From JAAFHB01 sp963677935 (GTDB lineage: Bacteria; Bacteroidota; Bacteroidia; Bacteroidales; Prolixibacteraceae), in NCBI GenBank assembly GCA_963677935.2, contig CAXXEH010000003.1:4960001-5024000 (forward strand): a stretch of 64,000 bases of DNA, written 5' to 3'. Made by a program: the position numbers and the translations under genes. How positions within the stretch are numbered: the first letter of the stretch is position 1; each line of letters starts with the position of its first letter. Of the stretch, positions 34,865-43,861 are shown piece by piece. The notes under the pieces are model-generated. The model made no database searches. It had not been told where the DNA came from and saw nothing but the letters and a program-made list of their open reading frames with translations.

Positions 34865-37183
34865 ATGAACTTTCATTTTAGAATTTTCCTGAAACATTTG
34901 GCAAAAAACAAATTGTACACCTTTGTTACGATTTCGGGATATGCTGTATCCCTGGTGTTCATTCTCTTATTGAGTGTTTACATTCGGCAGGAATTGTCAG
35001 TAGATCAGTTTCATGCAAAGAAAGACAGGATTTTCAGGCTTTATACCGAAGACGCATCCTATTTTGCACCACCAGTGGGCGATTTTATCAAAGAGAAATG
35101 CCCGGAGGTGGAAAATTACTGCCGTACTTTTCCCTTTAATAGTATTGCAACAGTGGCCGGGCAGAAATTCAAGATGGACTATTTACTAGCCGATTCATCG
35201 TTTTTTTCGATGTTTTCGTTTAAGCTTGAAAACTATGGAAGAGCAAATGTATTGGCTACGAAAAACTCGATTGTATTGTCGCGTTCTTTTGCCCGGAAAG
35301 TATTTGGAAATGTGGACCCTGTGGGACAGGAAGTTACCGTAGAACAAGGAAAGCAAAGTTTTTTGGTGACAGCTATTATGGATGATTTTCCTGAGAACAC
35401 GCATTTCAGAAAATTTGATGCAGTGGTAAATTTCCCAGTTTTAGCTGATCTGTGGGGGTACAAAGAAATATTGACCACTTATTATAATTGTTCTTTCAAC
35501 ATCTATTTTTTGGCAAAGCCAAAAACCAATTTACCCTCGAAAGCCCCGCACATCCTCGAATTATTTAAAAAAGATTACTGGATTTTCAAGGAAAGCCGGG
35601 CGAAAGAACTAAAATTTGAACCGCTCACTGAAGTATATTTCAGCAATAGTACCGGAGCAGGGATCAGGCAAAACAGTAAAACATTGATTATGGTTTTTAT
35701 GGTGATCGTACTCTTGATTTTGAGCGTTGCTGTAATCAATTTTGTAAATTTGACTGTTGCACAGGCAGGTTTTAGGGGGAAAGAAATCGCTATCAAGAAG
35801 TTAATGGGTTGCTTGAAAGCTAAACTCATTTTTCAACACATTTCCGAGTCTGTTGCTTTGAGCATTTTTTCCTTATCAGTTGCTGTATTGTTGGCGTTTC
35901 TGGTCGAGCCGTATTTTAATACTTTACTGAATACCGATCTAATGCTGGCATCACAATTTAACTGGCATTTTGTGTTGCTGTTGCTAGTTGGAGCTTTGTT
36001 ACTTGGTATTATTTCCGGTTTATTTCCCGCCTTAGTAATTTCCCGGTTTAGCCCTCTTGAAGTGGTCAAGGGCACGTTCGCTATAAAGTCCAAGGGTACA
36101 TATACCAAAGTCCTGATCGGGTTTCAGTATTGCATCGCCATTATTCTGCTGATTTGTAGTTGGGGTATCAGCCGTCAAACTAATTTTATGCGTTCGTACG
36201 ACACTGGATTTCAGAAAGAAAACATTTTCTGGATGGGAAATACGATCAAAGCCAATCAGAAATTGGTTTTCAGCGATGTACTCAGGAATATTCCCGGTGT
36301 TAGTGCGGTTTCATATGCTTGTGGCAGTCCAATCGATGGAGAAAATCACAACCAGTCGTTTACCTACAATGGCAAGCCGGTCAGTTTTCAGCAATTTATT
36401 GTTGATTCGGCATTTTTCAGTCTGATGGGATTGAAGATTACCCCATCGAATGCGGCCTACAGCAAAAAAGGGTGCTACCTGAACCACACCGCCCTTTCGG
36501 AACTGGAACTGCCAGCTAATACTACTTCTTTTAAATTTTATAACCAGGAATTACCGGTACTTGGAATTGTTAATGACTTTAATGTTAGGTCGCTACATCA
36601 TAAAATAGGTCCGGTAATGATTTGCCTTATGGATGAAAATAGATATCCATGGCAGATTTTTGTTAAAGTTTCAGGTGCAAATTTAGTTGAAACAGTGGAT
36701 AAAATAAAAAATGCACAAGCCAAATTTACCGGTGGAATGCCAATGGAGTCAGGATTTATTGATAGCACAATTAGTCAATGGTACCAACGAGAAGAGCGGG
36801 CTGCCATTATTGTTAGGGTCTTCACACTCCTGGCCATCATTATTTCGGTCATGGGGATTTTCGCCATGTCGCTTTATTACGTACAGCAAAAGGTGAAAGA
36901 AATTGGCATCCGGAAGATAAACGGAGCTGAAGTTTTGGAAGTGATCGTGATGCTGAACAAAGACTTCGTAAGTTGGGTGGTAATAGCGTTCGTAATTGCC
37001 TGCCCCATTTCCTGGTATGCCATGCACCGATGGCTCGAAAACTTTGCCTACAAAACAGAAATGAGTTGGTGGATATTTGCCATTTCGGGCTTGGTTGCTT
37101 TGGGAATTGCCTTGCTCACGGTGAGCTGGCAGAGCTGGAAAGCAGCGACACAGAATCCCGTGGAGGCGTTGAGATATGAATAA
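34865..37183 (+). CDS. ABC transporter permease P7 (FtsX/MacB type)
   Basis: About 772 residues from the ATG at 34865 (MNFHFRIFLKHLAKNK). The frame is open from an ATG at 34832, but the shorter start aligns with the other permeases, which begin 10-15 residues before the xxLxxNK motif. The first-half coupling motif is weak (GKEIAIKKLMGCL); the second is canonical (KVKEIGIRKINGAE). The tail carries QNPVEALRYE, with one substitution (Arg to Gln) in an otherwise invariant segment. The shared DNA block begins near the second coupling motif. Confidence 0.88.
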   Translation: MNFHFRIFLKHLAKNKLYTFVTISGYAVSLVFILLLSVYIRQELSVDQFHAKKDRIFRLYTEDASYFAPPVGDFIKEKCPEVENYCRTFPFNSIATVAGQKFKMDYLLADSSFFSMFSFKLENYGRANVLATKNSIVLSRSFARKVFGNVDPVGQEVTVEQGKQSFLVTAIMDDFPENTHFRKFDAVVNFPVLADLWGYKEILTTYYNCSFNIYFLAKPKTNLPSKAPHILELFKKDYWIFKESRAKELKFEPLTEVYFSNSTGAGIRQNSKTLIMVFMVIVLLILSVAVINFVNLTVAQAGFRGKEIAIKKLMGCLKAKLIFQHISESVALSIFSLSVAVLLAFLVEPYFNTLLNTDLMLASQFNWHFVLLLLVGALLLGIISGLFPALVISRFSPLEVVKGTFAIKSKGTYTKVLIGFQYCIAIILLICSWGISRQTNFMRSYDTGFQKENIFWMGNTIKANQKLVFSDVLRNIPGVSAVSYACGSPIDGENHNQSFTYNGKPVSFQQFIVDSAFFSLMGLKITPSNAAYSKKGCYLNHTALSELELPANTTSFKFYNQELPVLGIVNDFNVRSLHHKIGPVMICLMDENRYPWQIFVKVSGANLVETVDKIKNAQAKFTGGMPMESGFIDSTISQWYQREERAAIIVRVFTLLAIIISVMGIFAMSLYYVQQKVKEIGIRKINGAEVLEVIVMLNKDFVSWVVIAFVIACPISWYAMHRWLENFAYKTEMSWWIFAISGLVALGIALLTVSWQSWKAATQNPVEALRYE

Positions 37184-37261
37184 TAGTGTGAAAGTCCTAA
37201 TGCAATGTTATTTATTAAACGGGAACATTAAATTGATCATTAATTGAATAAAAAAACAGAT

Positions 37262-39661
37262 ATGAAAAGGTTGAAATACTTTTTAAGGATAAATATACGT
37301 AATCTATTTGTTTTCAAAAAATTTGCATTTGTTAATATAATAGGTTTATCTATTAGTTTGACTATAAGCTTATTGATTCTGATTTATGTTAGGTACGAAA
37401 CTTCGTTCGACAATTTTAATCCAAATGCAGATAACATTTACCGGGTTGTTGAAAAAAACATACAGGATGGTTCTATTGGAGCACGCACACCTCTTGCCTT
37501 ATCAGAGGTACTGAAAAAGGATTATCCGGAAATAGATAAGGTTGTCGGATTATTGAGAACCTGGGATGACGTAAAAGTGAAAGAGAAGAAATTTGAAAAC
37601 CTTAAAGGAGCCATTGTCGAGAAGGAATTTTTCGAGCTGTTTAATTTCCCCTTAAAATCGGGCAACCAGAAAAGTATATTTCAAGATCCCTTTGAAATAA
37701 TTATCACAACCAAGTTGGCAAATAAACTATTCGGTACAACTGATCCAATGGGGAAAACCATTGAATATCACAATAGTATTTTCACGGTTGCTGGTGTTGT
37801 TGATAATATTCCTTCAAATTCAATTTTCGATTTTGATTATTTCCTGTCCGGTACGTTCAGGTATAAAGATTATCCCGATTTAGATCAAAGGTGGTATGTG
37901 TTCGGTCTTTTCACCTTTATTACATTTAAGGGAAATAAAGCCCCTGAAGGATTTGAAAAAAAGCTCACAAACATCGAAAAAAAATATTATCCCGATTTTA
38001 TGAAGAACAGGCACAACTATCTTCTGGCTGAATTCAAAGGTAGTCATCTTAATCATCTGCTTGAAAACGATATCGTTCCAGCTGTTGCACCTGTCTATTT
38101 ATGGATACTGTCTGCAATTGCACTTGGAATTTTAGTAATTGCATGCCTGAATTTCATGAATATTTCAATTGCAAATGCCACGAAACGAAACATTGAAATC
38201 GGAATCAAGAAGGTCAACGGTGCTACTTCAGGTTCCCTTATCAGCGATTTCTTTGCAGAAATTTCTGTTATCGTATTTATAAGTCTGATCATTTCATTTT
38301 TCGGGATATATTTACTCTTGCCTTCTTTCAATAATTTAATTGATAAAAAAATTGTGGTAAGCTTTTCTGATTCGATTTTTTTGGGCGGAGTAATCGGATT
38401 TGGAATTTTAACCACATTTATTTCAGGGCTTTATCCTTCAATTGTTTTATCAATGCCCTCCCCGGTAAAGGTTTTATTTCAGAATCAGGGACCTATCAAA
38501 AATAAATTAAGTTTTCAGAAGAGTTTTGTTGTCCTTCAATTTGCAATTACCATCATTTTAGCGATTGCACAGCTTTTTATCTTCAAACAAATTTCGTTTA
38601 TGCAAAACCATGAAACAGGATTCAACAAGGAGAACCTCATTGCCTTGCCTGTAAGTGCACTTGGAGATGACGGACCTGAACGATTGAAGAATACGGAAAT
38701 ATTTGTTCGTGGTTTAGAGAAATACGAGGCTCAATATGCGTATGGGAAAGCCTCCGTGACAGAATTTGTTCCGGGATTTGGTTTCCGAAATAACTTCAAA
38801 ATCTTTCCGGAAGGAACTGATCTTCCCGATGGAATGGAGGTGTTGTCATGCGATATTGATGAAAATTTTGTTGATGTATTTGGATTACAAATTGTTCAGG
38901 GTAGGTTTTTTTCCAGGGATTTTGCAACTGATCATCAGGCAATAATTTTAAACCAATCTGCATATCAGAAACTTGGATGGAAATCAATTGAAGGGAATAG
39001 AATTGGGCTGTTTTCAAAGGATAATGATAAGGTGGTGGTAGGTGTAATAAATGATTTAAATATCAAATCATTGCAACATCCAATTGAGCCGATGATCTAT
39101 CAGTTTGGCCGTCACCATAATTACCCTGGTTACGTTACAGTCCGACTTAATCCGAATAAAAAAACTGAAACAATTGAGTTTATGAAAAGGCTTTGGATGA
39201 ATCGGTTCCCCGATGTTCCTTTTGGATTTGAAAGTGTCGATGAGAAGTATAAAGCTGCCTATGGAGAAGAAAAAAGGCTGGCAAAAATTACGGGTGTATT
39301 TTCCATAATTGCGATGCTGTTGTCGTTGCTTGGCATTTTTGCATTAAGTACACTTGAATCTGAAAAAAGAATGAAGGAGATCGGAATCAGGAAAGTAAAT
39401 GGTGCCCGCATTTCAGAAGTAATAGCAATGCTGAACAAAGACTTCCTAAAATGGGTAGCTATCGCTTTTGTATTTGCTGTGCCTGTTGCCTGGTATGCAA
39501 TTCACAAATGGCTCGAAAACTTCGCCTACAAAACAGAGCTAAGCTGGTGGATATTTGCCCTGTCCGGGCTATTGACATTGGGAATTGCCTTGGTCACGGT
39601 GAGCTGGCAGAGCTGGAAGGCAGCAACGAGAAATCCCGTAGAAGCGTTGAGGTATGAATGA
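37262..39661 (+). CDS. ABC transporter permease P8 (FtsX/MacB type)
   Basis: About 799 residues from the ATG at 37262; the longer open frame begins at a TTG (37244) and adds six residues. Coupling motifs: NIEIGIKKVNGAT and RMKEIGIRKVNGAR. The body is more AT-rich than P1 or P2, and the 3' block from the second motif again matches the shared tail (AIAFVFAVPVAWYAIHKWLE in the protein). The stop TGA is followed after one base by the internally deleted type-A element A3. Confidence 0.88.
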   Translation: MKRLKYFLRINIRNLFVFKKFAFVNIIGLSISLTISLLILIYVRYETSFDNFNPNADNIYRVVEKNIQDGSIGARTPLALSEVLKKDYPEIDKVVGLLRTWDDVKVKEKKFENLKGAIVEKEFFELFNFPLKSGNQKSIFQDPFEIIITTKLANKLFGTTDPMGKTIEYHNSIFTVAGVVDNIPSNSIFDFDYFLSGTFRYKDYPDLDQRWYVFGLFTFITFKGNKAPEGFEKKLTNIEKKYYPDFMKNRHNYLLAEFKGSHLNHLLENDIVPAVAPVYLWILSAIALGILVIACLNFMNISIANATKRNIEIGIKKVNGATSGSLISDFFAEISVIVFISLIISFFGIYLLLPSFNNLIDKKIVVSFSDSIFLGGVIGFGILTTFISGLYPSIVLSMPSPVKVLFQNQGPIKNKLSFQKSFVVLQFAITIILAIAQLFIFKQISFMQNHETGFNKENLIALPVSALGDDGPERLKNTEIFVRGLEKYEAQYAYGKASVTEFVPGFGFRNNFKIFPEGTDLPDGMEVLSCDIDENFVDVFGLQIVQGRFFSRDFATDHQAIILNQSAYQKLGWKSIEGNRIGLFSKDNDKVVVGVINDLNIKSLQHPIEPMIYQFGRHHNYPGYVTVRLNPNKKTETIEFMKRLWMNRFPDVPFGFESVDEKYKAAYGEEKRLAKITGVFSIIAMLLSLLGIFALSTLESEKRMKEIGIRKVNGARISEVIAMLNKDFLKWVAIAFVFAVPVAWYAIHKWLENFAYKTELSWWIFALSGLLTLGIALVTVSWQSWKAATRNPVEALRYE

Positions 39662-39662
39662 G

Positions 39663-39805
39663 TGTCTGAACTTTGATTAAATGATTGATTGAAAACGTTG
39701 ATTGAAAAGCTATGACGGAAAATAACTATACCAATCTTTATTGAAAGTCAAGTTATGGTTGAAATAAAAGCATTAACACAAATCAAACGAATCAAAGTTC
39801 AGACA
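39663..39805 (+). mobile_element. Type-A element A3, internally deleted
   Basis: A 143-bp unit with both perfect 16-bp ends (39663-39678 and 39790-39805). Relative to A1 and A4, about 136 bp are missing between GCATTAACACAA and ATCAAACGAATC, which removes nearly all of the GxxExxY fragment. No orphan permease tail follows this copy. It resembles the internally deleted derivatives (MITEs) of DNA transposons. Confidence 0.78.
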
Positions 39806-39848
39806 ATTAAAATATTTATGGTTTATAAAAAGTGAAAAAGTATAAGAG

Positions 39849-42221
39849 ATGAACATTTATAATCTAAAACTTGCATTTCGTAATTTATTGCGGCATCAAC
39901 TGAGTTCCATAATAAACATTGTCGGATTAACAATCGGTTTTACCGCCTTTATCCTGATTATGCTGTTCCTGAAAAACGAATACAACTGGGACCGGCACAA
40001 CGTTAATTATGCTTCGATTTACCGGATTCAGCGAAGGTTGACTACAGAAGAGGATATCTCTCCCAGCAGTAATCCGATTTTAAAGGATTTATTGTTGAGC
40101 CGGTACCCCGAAATTGATAAGATGGTGCTGATGCACCTGGCCAGCGATGAGGAAAAAACCCTTGGAGAGTTTCTTTCCTCATCACCAGGCCGTACCTTTA
40201 ACGAGTTCGACGGGATTTACTCCGAACAGGATGTATTCGCAATTTTTACTTTCCGGTTTCTCGAAGGTTCTGAGGAGAGGTCTCTGACAGACCCCTTTAC
40301 AATTGTTTTGTCAAATACATTGGCTAATAAGTTATTCCCAGGGAAGCGGGCGCTTGGAGAACTGGTGATTTTAAATAAGAAGTTCAACCTTAAGGTTACC
40401 GGCGTTTATCAGGATCTACCCTTTAACTCCCATATGCGTCCGAGCTATATGATATCGCTGAGTTCAATTGAAAAAACACAGAATATTACGAAGTATCGCA
40501 AGAGCTGGAGGGGCGATTTCTACAATTATGTTCTGCTTAAAAAAGGTCAGGATTACCGGCAATTGAATGAAAAAATTAAAAATATTACGGCTGAATTCAA
40601 CGAAAATAACAAAGCGAGGATCTATTTGCATCCGCTCTCTTTATTGTATGTCCAGCCCAACGAAAGCAATGGGTATTGGATTGCGCTGATGATTTTCAGG
40701 TTGATTGCAATATTCATTCTGCTCCTCGCATCGTTTAATTATGTCAATCTAACAACGGCAAATGCCATCTTGAGAGCTAAAGAAATCGCTGTTCAGAAAG
40801 TTAACGGGAGTGGTCGTGGCCGCATCATGATTCAGTTTCTGGGTGAGTCAGTCATTATTTCATTGCTTGCCTTTTTGTTTGCCATGTGTCTAACCGGAAT
40901 TTTGCTGCCGTTATTTAACCACGTTGTCTTAAGTCAATTGAATCTCTCTTTTGCCAGGGATTGGTTCTTCATTCTGAAAATGATTGTGGTAGCTGTGGTG
41001 GTTGGACTCTTCTCCGGAATTTATCCAGCCATGGTGATGTCAAGATTCAAGGCGGTTGATTTGTTCCGCAATTTTGGGTTTAATGGTAAATCTGAAGGGC
41101 ATACCCTAAAACAAATATTGGTAAGTATACAATTCGTTATTTGTATCTCGTTGATTATTCTAAGTTTAACCATTTCCCGGCAAATCAAATATATGATGAC
41201 AAAAGATCTGGGATTCAATCGTGATAACCTGTTGGTCACTAAGTTTCAGGTAAGCCGGAAGAATGCAGATTTTAAGGTTTTAAAGGAGCGAATTTTAAAG
41301 TATCCTGAAATAACTGACATATGTTATACCGACAAACTGCCATTTGGAGGGAATAGTGGCTGGCCGAAGAACTGGGAGGGGGGCGCAACCGACGAGAAGG
41401 AAAACGATAATTTTTACTGGGTCAGCTCCGATTTTGTGACCACAATGAAGATGAAGATAATCCTGGGTCGTGATTTCTTGCCTCAATTCACGGCTGATTC
41501 GGGGAAGTCAGTTATAATCAATGAAACAGCTGCCAAAAGATTTGGATGGAGCGATCCAATTGGTAAAAAAGTGGATGATCATAAATGGGTGGTTGTTGGA
41601 GTGGTAAAGGATTTTCACCCATACGGGGTAAACAATCCTATCCGGAATTGTATGATGACATTGGACCCGACCCCAATGAAAGGGAGCCAGGCGTTTGCTT
41701 TCAGAGTAACACCCGGAAATATGAAAAAAGGAAAGGAAATAGTGACCAAAGTACTGGAGGAATTCTTCCCCGACGATGCTTTCGAGGTTATTTCTTACTC
41801 AGATTTCATTGATACCAACGAGGGGTATGTGAAATATAAAACTATCAATGATACGATCCGGATGTTCACCATCCTGAATATACTTTTGGCTGTTTTGGGG
41901 TTATTGGGACTGGTGGCCTTTACTACACGGCAAAAGTCAAAAGAGATCGCCATAAGGAAAATCAACGGATGCTCACCGGTCAATATTCTTCTGATACTGA
42001 ACCGTCAGTATGTTTGGCTGATCCTGATAGCCAGCTTATTCGCCTGGCCAATTGCCAGATTAGTCAATGCACTTTTACCCATTGCCTATAAGAGTCCGGA
42101 GATGATCTTTATCTACATATTTTCCTCCCTGTTCCTGTTAGTTATTTGCTTTGTAACCAGCTTGTTTTATACGGTCAGGGCAGCGACAAGGAATCCCGTT
42201 GAGGCGTTGAGGTATGAATGA
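39849..42221 (+). CDS. ABC transporter permease P9 (divergent C-terminus)
   Basis: A 790-residue permease. Coupling motifs: AKEIAVQKVNGSG and KSKEIAIRKINGCS, with Ala for Gly in both. The last membrane segments (YIFSSLFLLVICFVTSLFYT) are unlike those of P3-P8, and only the final ~40 bp, encoding RAATRNPVEALRYE, agree with the shared tail DNA. The mosaic border is therefore much nearer the stop codon than in the other permeases. One base after its TGA stands the complete type-A element A4. Confidence 0.9.
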   Translation: MNIYNLKLAFRNLLRHQLSSIINIVGLTIGFTAFILIMLFLKNEYNWDRHNVNYASIYRIQRRLTTEEDISPSSNPILKDLLLSRYPEIDKMVLMHLASDEEKTLGEFLSSSPGRTFNEFDGIYSEQDVFAIFTFRFLEGSEERSLTDPFTIVLSNTLANKLFPGKRALGELVILNKKFNLKVTGVYQDLPFNSHMRPSYMISLSSIEKTQNITKYRKSWRGDFYNYVLLKKGQDYRQLNEKIKNITAEFNENNKARIYLHPLSLLYVQPNESNGYWIALMIFRLIAIFILLLASFNYVNLTTANAILRAKEIAVQKVNGSGRGRIMIQFLGESVIISLLAFLFAMCLTGILLPLFNHVVLSQLNLSFARDWFFILKMIVVAVVVGLFSGIYPAMVMSRFKAVDLFRNFGFNGKSEGHTLKQILVSIQFVICISLIILSLTISRQIKYMMTKDLGFNRDNLLVTKFQVSRKNADFKVLKERILKYPEITDICYTDKLPFGGNSGWPKNWEGGATDEKENDNFYWVSSDFVTTMKMKIILGRDFLPQFTADSGKSVIINETAAKRFGWSDPIGKKVDDHKWVVVGVVKDFHPYGVNNPIRNCMMTLDPTPMKGSQAFAFRVTPGNMKKGKEIVTKVLEEFFPDDAFEVISYSDFIDTNEGYVKYKTINDTIRMFTILNILLAVLGLLGLVAFTTRQKSKEIAIRKINGCSPVNILLILNRQYVWLILIASLFAWPIARLVNALLPIAYKSPEMIFIYIFSSLFLLVICFVTSLFYTVRAATRNPVEALRYE

Positions 42222-42222
42222 G

Positions 42223-42501
42223 TGTCTGAACTTTGATTAAATGATTGATTGAAAACTTTGATTGAAAAGCTATGACGGAAAATAACTATACCAATCTTTA
42301 TTGAAAGTCAAGTTATGGTTGAAATAAAAGCATTAACACAACTTGAAGATATGCATCTGACACAGGCAATTAAGTACCTCGAAGCGTATAACATGGTAGT
42401 TGGCTTACTTATAAACTTCGGGAGTCGAAGCCTTGAATTTAAAAGGGTTATGAATAAGAAATCAAAGTCGTCATGAAATCAAACGAATCAAAGTTCAGAC
42501 A
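42223..42501 (+). mobile_element. Type-A element A4 with 16-bp terminal inverted repeats
   Basis: A 279-bp unit, near-identical to A1 at 25487, with perfect ends TGTCTGAACTTTGATT and AATCAAAGTTCAGACA. It encodes the same C-terminal GxxExxY fragment (with AIKYLEAYNMVVGLLINFGS), starting at an internal ATG. It is flanked on the left by the P9 stop and on the right by an intact orphan permease tail. Confidence 0.8.
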
Positions 42502-42564
42502 GTGAGCTGGCAGAGCTGGAAGGCAGCTACAAGGAATCCCGTGGAGGCATTAAGGTATGAATAA
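42502..42564 (+). pseudogene. Orphan permease tail T3 (intact 63 bp)
   Basis: Starts GTGAGCTGGCAGAGCTGGAA directly at the right end of element A4 and encodes VSWQSWKAATRNPVEALRYE followed by TAA, a perfect copy of the canonical permease tail, without any permease body. Four bases later a type-B element with a complete GxxExxY gene begins. It is the clearest case of the tail-element-tail arrangement. Confidence 0.85.
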
Positions 42565-42568
42565 CAAT

Positions 42569-43049
42569 GTCGGAATCAGGATATGCAGGATGGAAGGAAG
42601 ATCAGGATTTACAGGATTTAAAATAGAGGAGTATGGAAAGCAAAATCGATGACGAATTGACTTATAAAATTATTGGATGTGCGATGAAGGTACACAATAC
42701 ACTGGGGAATGGATTTCAGGAAGTTATCTACCAGAGATGTTTGGCTATTGAGTTGAAGAAAGCAGGAATTGAATTTTTGAGAGAACAGGAAATGCCAATC
42801 TATTATGAGAATGAACATGTAGGTACGCGAAGGGCTGATTTTATTGTTGAGGGCAATGTGTTGGTTGAACTGAAAGCAATGGTTAAACTGGAGGATGTCC
42901 ATTTGGCTCAGACTTTAAATTATCTGACAGCCTATCAGATTGAAAAAGGTCTGCTCATTAATTTTGGATCAACAAGTCTTGAAGTGAAACGCCTCTTTCG
43001 AAAGCATTAATCTTGAAAATCCTTGAATCCGGATAATCCAGATTCTGAC
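42569..43049 (+). mobile_element. Type-B element B4 carrying a complete GxxExxY gene
   Basis: The left end GTCGGAATCAGGATATGCAG and the right end (complement of GGATAATCCAGATTCTGAC) are imperfect inverted repeats of the type-B kind around one intact GxxExxY gene. The type-B and type-A ends share the pattern GTCxGAA...GATT. Its right end lies 9 bp from the stop codon of the DUF4143 fragment. A weak tail-like stretch, GTGAGTTGCTAAAG, follows at 43051. Confidence 0.7.
42633..43010 (+). CDS. GxxExxY protein (PD-(D/E)XK nuclease superfamily)
   Basis: A 125-residue protein with the naming motif GFQEVIY (about residues 28-34) and a nuclease-type core RADFIVEGNVLVELKA (D...ExK, about 69-84), then the hallmark LINFGSTSLEVKRL near the end. 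The family is multi-copy in Bacteroidota; its biological role is not established. Here the gene is complete, whereas the fragments inside elements A1 and A4 encode only the part from VEIKAL onward. It lies within inverted repeats, supporting the idea that it travels with, or is carried by, these elements. Confidence 0.92.
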   Translation: MESKIDDELTYKIIGCAMKVHNTLGNGFQEVIYQRCLAIELKKAGIEFLREQEMPIYYENEHVGTRRADFIVEGNVLVELKAMVKLEDVHLAQTLNYLTAYQIEKGLLINFGSTSLEVKRLFRKH

Positions 43050-43058
43050 AGTGAGTTG

Positions 43059-43721
43059 CTAAAGATTAGTCAAGTAATTCGCGATAAAAGCTTTCAGGGA
43101 GCAAACCCTGACACGTTCTTTGAATAGATAATCATCAGAAGATGGAGTAATAACGTAGTTCATTGGGGCTTTCAAATCGTCGAATGCCAGGAAGTTCCCT
43201 TTGGTCAGTTGGGGCGAATTGGAATACTTTATTTCAGCGGCTGCTACAACATTTAAACCACGGGTAAAAACCAGATCCGCTTCAGTTCCATGGTGTGTAC
43301 GATAGAAATTTAAACCAACCGAATCCTTTTTTAAAGTCAAAATTTGGTTGATTACAAATGATTCCCATGAACTTCCAATTATGGGATTTCCCGATAGGTT
43401 TTCAAAATTGGATATACCTGTCAAATGGTGCAAAATTCCGGTATCGGAGAGGTAGATTTTCGGTGTTTTTACCAGTCGTTTTTGGATATTCCACGAAAAA
43501 GGATGAAGACTTTTCAACAGAAAAGCTTCCTCCAGAAAATCGACATACCGTTTGACAGTGGGCGTAGTCACCCCCAGGGAATTACCAAGAGTAGTCGCAT
43601 TAAATAACTGACCATTCAAATGAGCCATCATCGACCATAAATTGCGAATGATTTTGGGTGAGGCATTTAGTCCAAGGTGCAGTAAATCGCTTATTTCAAC
43701 CAATATTCTTCTGGTAATCAT
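43059..43721 (-). pseudogene. 5'-truncated DUF4143-type AAA ATPase (C-terminal part)
   Basis: The 220 residues cover only the C-terminal part of DUF4143 ATPases: helix-turn-helix-like LGVTTPTVKRYVDFLEEAFL, then IYLSDTGILHHLTGI, and the nuclease-like HHGTEADLVFTRGLNVVAAA followed by EIKYS. The N-terminal AAA domain with Walker A, seen in full in the gene at 50584, is missing, and no trace is visible upstream to the ATPase gene at 43862. It is on the minus strand inside the plus-strand array. It is read as a remnant, although the frame is still open from an ATG. Confidence 0.75.
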
Positions 43722-43780
43722 CTTATTTCAGAATTATATTCTGATTTGTATTTTAAATATCCACTGCAAATACAACAATG

Positions 43781-43823
43781 TATCCGTGAAATATTAAAAT
43801 CATATTTTAGAATTTCACGGATA
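43781..43823 (+). promoter_or_regulatory. Long hairpin upstream of ABC ATPase gene
   Basis: TATCCGTGAAAT and ATTTCACGGATA are perfect 12-bp arms; inside them TAAAAT-CAT-ATTTTA forms a second 6-bp stem, so the whole 43 bp can fold with a single 2-base mismatch. It ends 38 bp before the ATPase start codon, in the gap between divergent genes. There is no T-tract, so it is more likely an operator, leader structure or element end than a terminator. Confidence 0.5.
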
Positions 43824-43861
43824 AAAATTTCAGAAACATTTTAAATCATAAATTTATTGTC

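Noticed and set aside
43051..43067. A fifth permease tail (GTGAGTTGCTAAAG) after element B4
   Set aside because: Only about 13 of 19 positions match, and the stretch overlaps the stop of the DUF4143 fragment. It is mentioned as weak support but not listed as a feature.
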